The notes beneath the pieces are model-generated. The model did no database searches, was not told the origin of the DNA, and was given only the letters and a program-made list of their open reading frames with translations. Below, piece after piece: positions 58,455 through 64,000 of a DNA stretch of 64,000 bases. The number at the start of each line of letters is the position of its first letter. Position 1 is the stretch's first letter. Location of the stretch: assembly GCA_963924555.1 (NCBI GenBank), contig OZ004591.1, forward strand, positions 5,828,001 through 5,892,000, written 5' to 3'. Source of the DNA: Crambe crambe (Eukaryota > Porifera > Demospongiae > Poecilosclerida > Crambeidae). The translations under genes were made by a program, and so were the position numbers.

Positions 58455-60158
58455 TTACTTCGAAGGTGGATTGTTACTGTTAAAGATATCGATGTACAGC
58501 TGCCATATTCCTCCAACTTTCTTCCATATCACCACATATCTGAGACACAATAATTATTATTACAGGTGGTCATGACTGTGATGAAGTCCCGGGTTTTGGA
58601 GCTTAATTGGAAATTTAAAAATTGCATGAGAGCTTGGAAATAGGAAGGAAATGAACAAAAAATAAAGGGAGCTTGGAAATATGAAGAGAATGTGCTTGTT
58701 GACTTAACATGGCATTTTATGTAATGATAATGGCTATGTACAGAGGACTCATCACAACAAGGAAGAGTCAAATTTCCAGGTGTGTGTACTGCAGCACATG
58801 TGCATTATTTATATTAAGTCATCACAACAAGGAAACATCAAATTTCCAAGTGTGTGTACTGCAGCACATGTGCATGTACTTATAGTCATCACAAGGAAAC
58901 ATCATGTTTATACCTCAAAAAAAATTAATTAAATTAGAGCTTCTTTCTTGGAAAGATTAACTGCCAAAGATTGGTACACTAAGAAGGAAACAGGGCATAT
59001 TGACACATACCTGTGGGTAGACGTGGTACACACAATGGATGTGTAGCTATGGCACACAACAACCACTTAAGAAAAACACATGGTGCACACCATTTAGCAC
59101 ACAATGAAGGGCATCATTTTTAAGGGGGGAGAGCATTCAGTATAAGGGAATAGATAAAAACACATTACATTCCTCTGACTTACTTTCCATGGTCCATGAC
59201 CTTGCCATCTTTATCGGAGAATGTATAATGGCTCCTCTCGTACGCCATATCTGGAGATCCCATGGGTCCCACTTCATCAACCTCCAGAAGAACCTTGGTG
59301 GCACCCATCTTCATCACACCACCAAATACCGAAGTAGCAGCTGTTAAAAGAAGAAGTAACTCCAAATGGTTTTACAGGATTCTTGCAGATGTGAAGCTGT
59401 GAAAATCTTTAATATCAGTTAGCTACCTCTATCCTCTATACTTGTGCATTACCAGCACAAGCTGCTTCTTCCAGACATTACAAATTACAAATTCACCAGA
59501 CACCACAGCCAGCCTACATTCATCCTGCTACAATATAGTAATACACCCCCTCGAAATGAGCACACACCCAGATGACTTTTGACTAAGTATAGCTATAAAT
59601 GAGTGTCCAAGCATGCTTCAGTGCCCAAACTTTGTCATGCGTTCCATAAATGGTTGGACTATCTCCATATCGAATTTAAGCCCTAAATCTACCAGTTCAT
59701 GAAGACCAAGTATGAAGAAGTGCCCATAATATTATGCATGCATGCAATATTTGATTTCTACATGGCCTCACTTCCATTCTTCCCAGGCTAATTATGACAA
59801 TACTTATATACAGACTATGCTATAGTCATTACTCACCATCCCTGCCCATCATGACATCAGCACCAGTGGGCATAACCTTGCAGTCTGTTGTGTAAAGAGC
59901 TCCAATTCCCTCTGCAGACTGCGCTGCAAATTCAGCCATGAACCTGGCATTGGCAGCCTGGATTTCAGTCTTCAGAACTATACAGGTGGAAGAAAAGGGT
60001 GTTGTTTGATACACACAAAGTACAACAGAAGCCCTTTACATGACTCTGAGTCCAACTGTAGCTGAGTTGGGAGTAGCTCAGTCACTATGCACTTAATTCT
60101 CACACACACACATGCACACACACTGTCTCTCTCTTTGCATGGACTTACTATCTGACAT
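58455..60158 (-). CDS. SnoaL / DUF4440-type NTF2-fold small protein (130 aa)
   Basis: Four in-phase exons: 60158-60149 (only MSD plus one base), 59977-59837, 59340-59184 and 58539-58455. The product starts MSDILKTEIQAANARFMAEF, then GIGALYTTDCKVMPTGADVM, VFGGVMKMGATKVLLEVDEV, YERSHYTFSDKDGKVMDHGK and ends KYVVIWKKVGGIWQLYIDIF NSNNPPSK. This is the NTF2-like fold common in marine invertebrate proteins related to SnoaL-like/DUF4440 domains. The fold usually forms a small hydrophobic pocket; substrate unknown. An in-frame stop at 59180-59182 lies just after the donor of exon 3, so an unspliced reading would truncate it. The final strand motif YVVIWKK...DIFNS supports the exon at 58539. Confidence 0.85.
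58545..59183 (-). other. Intron 3 of the SnoaL-like gene with ~75-bp direct repeats
   Basis: Copies of TCATCACAACAAGGAA...CAAATTTCCA.GTGTGTGTACTGCAGCACATG occur at about 58747, 58819 and, partial, 58886. The rest is single-copy. Confidence 0.7.
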
Positions 60159-60581
60159 CTTGATGAATTCAGCTTAGTTCTGCTCCAATAGGTTGAGACT
60201 GGATGGGCTGACAGCTATCAAGGTTTGCAGCATGTAGGTGTGGTTCATTAGTGCCTTATATGGGTGACCAGGACTGGTAGTATTAGTATTCATTGTTATA
60301 TGAATAAGTCCTGGTCACCCATAATAGCATTAATTGTTATAATAATTAATATAAATGAATTCATTATGTAGATGTAATAAGCATGTAGCCATAAAAGTAA
60401 TACATAATGTATGCAAATTATAATAATTGATATGGATAGCTTTATACTATTCTAAGTTAGCTGAACTATACAAAGTAACTAGAATAATTATCAGTACCAA
60501 AGTGATAGATAGCGTTAAGTATAATGGAAATGATAGTTATGGGTGTGTTTTGATGTTTGTTGTCTAGCTATAGCTAGCTAG
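60159..60581. other. Intergenic region with short hairpin
   Basis: Separates the SnoaL-like start from the stop of the upstream RA-PH gene. A stem of about 19 bp (TATGGGTGACCAGGACT at 60259 and AGTCCTGGTCACCCATA at 60306-60322) flanks a ~30-bp loop and may be a small MITE. The rest is very AT-rich. Confidence 0.65.
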
Positions 60582-63500
60582 CTAAAGAGAAATGCCACTC
60601 GTTTTTGCTTCCTCCAACAATTCCTTTGACAATAGTTTGTCCAACCGTTGCTTCATGGCGATGTAATTCCCTCTCAGCTGCAGTCCGTGCTGAAAGAGCA
60701 AAATACACCATGAGAACTATTGTACTGACATGGTAGAGTCTAATTGTGTTCACGTTTTTTGATTCTTAACCTAGATTTAATTCTGAACTTCATTCTCTGT
60801 GGAACTTAGTTTAGAATCGAGAATGTTAGTGCTAAATGTTCTTACTTTGAGGAGTCCAATTAAATGTACCCACTTCAGAAAGGTTTTCTCATCAGGCACA
60901 CAATAGAACTTCATGTCCTTTTCCTTCCATGAAGTCGGATGCTATGCAGGGAACAACAACCAATCAAAATAGGCAAGTGAGTGCAAGATAATCCCCCCAA
61001 TGCAAACCTCATAAGCTAGTCTAGTCTGGTGTAGCTGACCCTTTACCATATTTGCTCAGTCTGTGTCCTAACCAGGTCCCTCTTATACCAAGTATCAGGG
61101 CCCTCATACCAAGTATCAGGTCCCTCTTATACCAAGTATCAGGACCCTCTTATACCAAGTACCAGGTCCCTCTTATACCAAGTATCAGGACCTGCCCACA
61201 AAATAATTGCTATTGCTGTATTAATATTTTGATTTACCTTCATAACAATACAGAAAGGAGAGGGAGTGTCCATTCTCTTGCCTTTTACTGGCAATGTAGC
61301 ATAAAGAATGTGGTCAATTGGACAAGAAAGCTCTCCAGCTCCCTACACAATACAAGATAAAAACAGTCACTTAGCTATAAGCTTAGCTATAGTTTCATTC
61401 CAATCCTCATGGATTACTTATTCTGTTAGCTAGAGCTTTAGCTCTGCAAATGCATGTACATGATAAATACTGATGATTGGCTTGAAATTGGTCATTAGCT
61501 ATCTTCAGCTACACACAATCATAGGTACCTTTGTGCCTGCATAAATACCCGATCTTTGCAGAGAGAATCTTTCCTGCTTCCACTTCAACTTGCCACCTCC
61601 TTTCTTGCAGTGATGCAGCCAAGCTGTCACATCTGGTACCACACCACCCTTAGTGAAGGCAATAACTTCTTCTTTAGAAATCTACAGAAAAAGTTGCTCC
61701 CTTGATAAAGAAACTCTCTTTTAAGTGTTTACTTACAATAGAATTTTTCATCCAGAGGTTGTTTTTGGGTGCAAATATTCTAAGCAGTAGCGTTGGTGGT
61801 TTCTTGCTTGGCCAAAGCTTTATCACATCACTTATTACTACGTGATCTTCCAAAGCTCGCTCTGGAAAATAGAACCACATCTTAATATCTAATGATCCGC
61901 ATAATACTTGAAAACATACGCAATCTTAGACTCTCAGATATTTCAAAGATGGCCATTTTCTCCATTGGTTTGATGCCTGCAACTTCAGCTGTTTTGAAGA
62001 TAAGTGTGAGGATGTTCGCCGTTTCCTTCACCTCCACCGTCACTTCCTTGTTAATATCTTGCACCATCACTTTGAGCTGGATCTGAAAGTGAAATAATAA
62101 TGATTGCGTCAAGCAAATATTGGTCATGGCCTCAATAATAGTGGAACCTACGAATAATGGATACACTCGGGGGGGGGGGGGGGTGGGGGGGGGGGGGCAA
62201 CTGCTCCCTGCTATATTTAGCTAAGCACAGTTAACAGTTATAGCTATTATTATAGTTGTTAAACTGCATGGTCCCTTTATATTATTGCTTACTTTTGGGA
62301 TTGGAACTGAACTCTTCAACTTCTGTGTTATAATATAAAAAAGAGAGAGTGTTACTACCTAACGACTCACGAATTAAGGAAGTCCTTACCTTTGGTTTTG
62401 CTGCAGCTACTACTGCTTTCTCTGTTTCTTCACCTACAATAGGTAAAGTGTGATAGTTAATCAATAAATTGGTGGCAATATAACCGTATACTTTTGGCTG
62501 GCATTTCCTCGACAGGTGGCACTTGATACATTTCCAGTCCTTTCTTCTGATTCTTATTAGCCTCTGGCAAAGGCTGAAGAAGATTCGTGTCCTCCTTAAT
62601 AAGAGGGACATTGACTGCAGGGTCAGTCTGGAGAAGATCTTGAAGATCACTGATCATGCTTGATAAACTCTGATTTGTCTCAGATCCTAGATAATTATTA
62701 GCACAGTCATTGACTCGAGCATGCAATAACAGGTTAGGAAAAATAAAATTGTTGCACTTTTTTGAGAAACCTCTTTTTCTCTTGGCTACAAGTCTACTAT
62801 TATTATAATATTAATCATGGCTAAAGTTTGAGTAGCAACCTGTTACTGGTGATGTAATACTCTCTTGCTCCTTTTGTAACTCTTTGTCCTTCTTCTCTTC
62901 CTCCTCCTCCTCCTCTGCATCCTTAAACTCTCCCATCAAACTCTCCAACTGTTCCGTCAAGTTATCAATCCCTTCAATGGTACTGAGCTGTGCCTTGACT
63001 GGAGAAGAAGCAGAGAGCTCAGCAGAATCTCCACCAGCAGGCTGCGGTTGAGTAAGTACAGACTCGGCAAGATTTGAAGATCCTTCTTTATCCTCATTGA
63101 AGTCGATGTCCTCAATATCAGCAACTTCCATATCTTCGTTTTCTTCAACTTGAATAGGTGAAGTATCTTTGGGAGCATTGGCATCCTGACGTACATAATC
63201 CAAGTTAATCTCATGTAGAAACTATAAATACAGTAGAACCTCCAAATGTGGACACTCTTGGGACCAGAAAAAGAGAAAGGTGTCTTTATTTCAGGATTAA
63301 CACCTGTCCACATTAATGGAAATGGGATATGGAAAAATCGGATTACTCTATTCTAGATCTATTGTTAACTTTATCCCCACGAGTGGCTAATGCACCAATT
63401 TTCCCTCACCTGTAGATTGAACCACTTCCAGTAGATTTCTCCTTCGTCCTTTTCATGGACCACAGTTGTCACAAAGTCGTTCTCATCCTTGAAACCGCAG

Positions 63501-63954
63501 TACTGCAAGATGTAATCTTGGGCAATTTTGACAGGAGTCACCGAATTTGTCGTGCCCCATTCCTTTCCAACTCGTATGAAAAACTAAACAATGATAGGAG
63601 AGATGGGTGGAATATCATGGACCATTGACTAAATTCCAAGGATAATTGTAATGAGTACTAGGGGGACAAGGGGACCTAGCCCTAGCCCTAGCTAGCCCTC
63701 CCATGAATTAATTTCATGTGCACCTGCCAAAAAACAAAAAACAAAAACAAACTAGTTAGAGAAGCTACCCTAGCCCTAGCCCTAGCCCTAGCCCTAGCCC
63801 TAGCTAGTTAGAGAAGCTACCCTAGTTTCTGAATATACCACAGCAGAAGAAGATGCTGTTCCATGCAGAAAGTAGCAGTGGAACTTTCCATCAGCTACTT
63901 ACATTGAAATTGAGTGCACGGGAAAGTGAAGAAAGTGTTTCATAATACCCCACA
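60582..63954 (-). CDS. RA-PH adaptor, MRL (RIAM/lamellipodin)-like; 5' end outside window
   Basis: MRL proteins link Ras/Rap GTPases to actin and talin through an RA-PH module. Visible in-phase exons: 63954-63903, 63583-63410, 63185-62840, 62686-62492, 62433-62390, 62322-62293, 62082-61920, 61861-61737, 61681-61529, 61342-61238, 60941-60846, 60689-60582 (about 529 residues). Order: an N-terminal part I cannot assign (RVGKEWGTTNSVTPVKIAQD), an acidic linker with IEGIDNLTEQLESLMGEF and SSMISDLQDLLQ helices that recall the RIAM talin-binding region, an RA domain (IQLKVMVQDINKEVTVEVKE...MEKMAIFEISESL) and a PH domain (LKWKQERFSLQRSGIYAGTK, PSPFCIVMKHPTSWKEKDMK, DEKTFLKWVHLI). The protein ends soon after PH (KTSGISL) and lacks the proline-rich tail of vertebrate MRL. 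A Grb7-type RA-PH relation is the alternative, but no SH2 follows. Confidence 0.8.
61066..61198. repeat. ~24-bp tandem repeat in RA-PH gene intron
   Basis: About five to six copies of TCCCTCTTATACCAAGTATC plus AGG(A/G)C. Confidence 0.85.
62143..62198. repeat. Pogo-like terminus followed by poly-G run
   Basis: GTGGAACCTACGAATAATGG at 62143 followed by about 26 G broken by one T (62171-62197), in an intron of the RA-PH gene. Confidence 0.65.
63231..63325. mobile_element. Pogo-like MITE copy
   Basis: Starts CAGTAGAACCTCCAAATGTG after TA, with GTGTCTTTATTTCAGG and CACCTGTCCACATTAATGG near the other end. It lies in an intron of the RA-PH gene. Confidence 0.6.
63665..63826. repeat. CCCTAG hexamer repeats, two blocks
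   Basis: ACCTAGCCCTAGCCCTAGCT at 63677 and about six CCCTAG units at 63769-63803, each followed by GCTAGTTAGAGAAGCTACC-like or related sequence (direct duplication of AGTTAGAGAAGCTACCCTAG near 63753 and 63807). Telomere-like but not the canonical CCCTAA. Confidence 0.8.
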
Positions 63955-64000
63955 CTGTTTCATGATACCCCTTAACACTAAGTGATGATAATTATCATGA

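Noticed and set aside
59180-59365. SnoaL-like protein ending at the in-frame stop after DHGK
   Set aside because: A consensus donor GTAAGT precedes the stop, and a phase-matched exon at 58539-58455 supplies the missing family C-terminus.

Overview
This window is animal nuclear DNA: AT-rich, intron-dense and gene-dense. Coding exons are short, phase-consistent and bounded by GT...AG introns, and the genes are animal families (filamin, RYK with a WIF ectodomain, LRCH, an MRL-like RA-PH adaptor, phospholipid scramblase, TMEM223, ANKRD39). The compact layout, abundant GCTAGCTAGC strings and long (CT)n/(GA)n tracts suggest a sponge (demosponge-like), but that placement is inference. No prokaryotic operon, CRISPR array, rRNA or tRNA was recognised. 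Gene models were built by hand from splice sites, reading phase and family knowledge, with no alignment, so exon edges may be off by a few bases.

Layout, left to right. 1-4779 (-): 5' part of a phospholipid scramblase running off the left edge. 5020-6948 (+): U2AF1 (U2AF35), head to head with the scramblase over a 240-bp promoter that holds a CRE palindrome. ~7049-7879 (+): TMEM223. 8320-16242 (-): a filamin with three CH domains and about 15 Ig repeats, mostly in one 5.4-kb exon. 16566-22677 (-): DRC9/IQCG, a ciliary nexin-dynein regulatory complex subunit, with an RFX X-box just upstream. Its largest intron holds a nested single-exon secreted-protein gene (19666-20598) and transposon remnants. 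23300-27669 (-): an unrecognised 1017-aa coiled-coil protein with a 30-bp coding minisatellite. 27948-29863 (-): an unrecognised ~285-aa protein. 30360-41562 (+): LRCH (LRR plus calponin homology). 41811-43276 (+): an unrecognised 280-aa protein. 43639-53029 (-): RYK Wnt-receptor pseudokinase. 53405-57321 (+): ANKRD39, whose second intron contains an antisense kelch-repeat gene (55768-57029). 58455-60158 (-): small SnoaL/DUF4440-type protein. 60582 to the right edge (-): RA-PH adaptor of MRL (RIAM/lamellipodin) type.

The genes do not form one pathway. Several are cytoskeletal or signalling factors (filamin, LRCH, MRL-like adaptor, RYK), at least one is ciliary, and three pairs share divergent promoters (scramblase/U2AF1, 285-aa protein/LRCH, RYK/ANKRD39).

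The non-coding part is rich in repeats. There is a dispersed pogo/Tigger-like family of small elements with CAGTRGAACCTC termini, several hairpin MITEs with recognisable target-site duplications, a transposon inserted inside another foldback transposon, and CT microsatellites that serve as polypyrimidine tracts or make up nearly a whole intron. No clearly new multi-gene system was found. The best leads are the nested secreted gene, the three-CH filamin, the X-box on DRC9, the microsatellite introns and a frame-breaking 26-bp duplication in LRCH.
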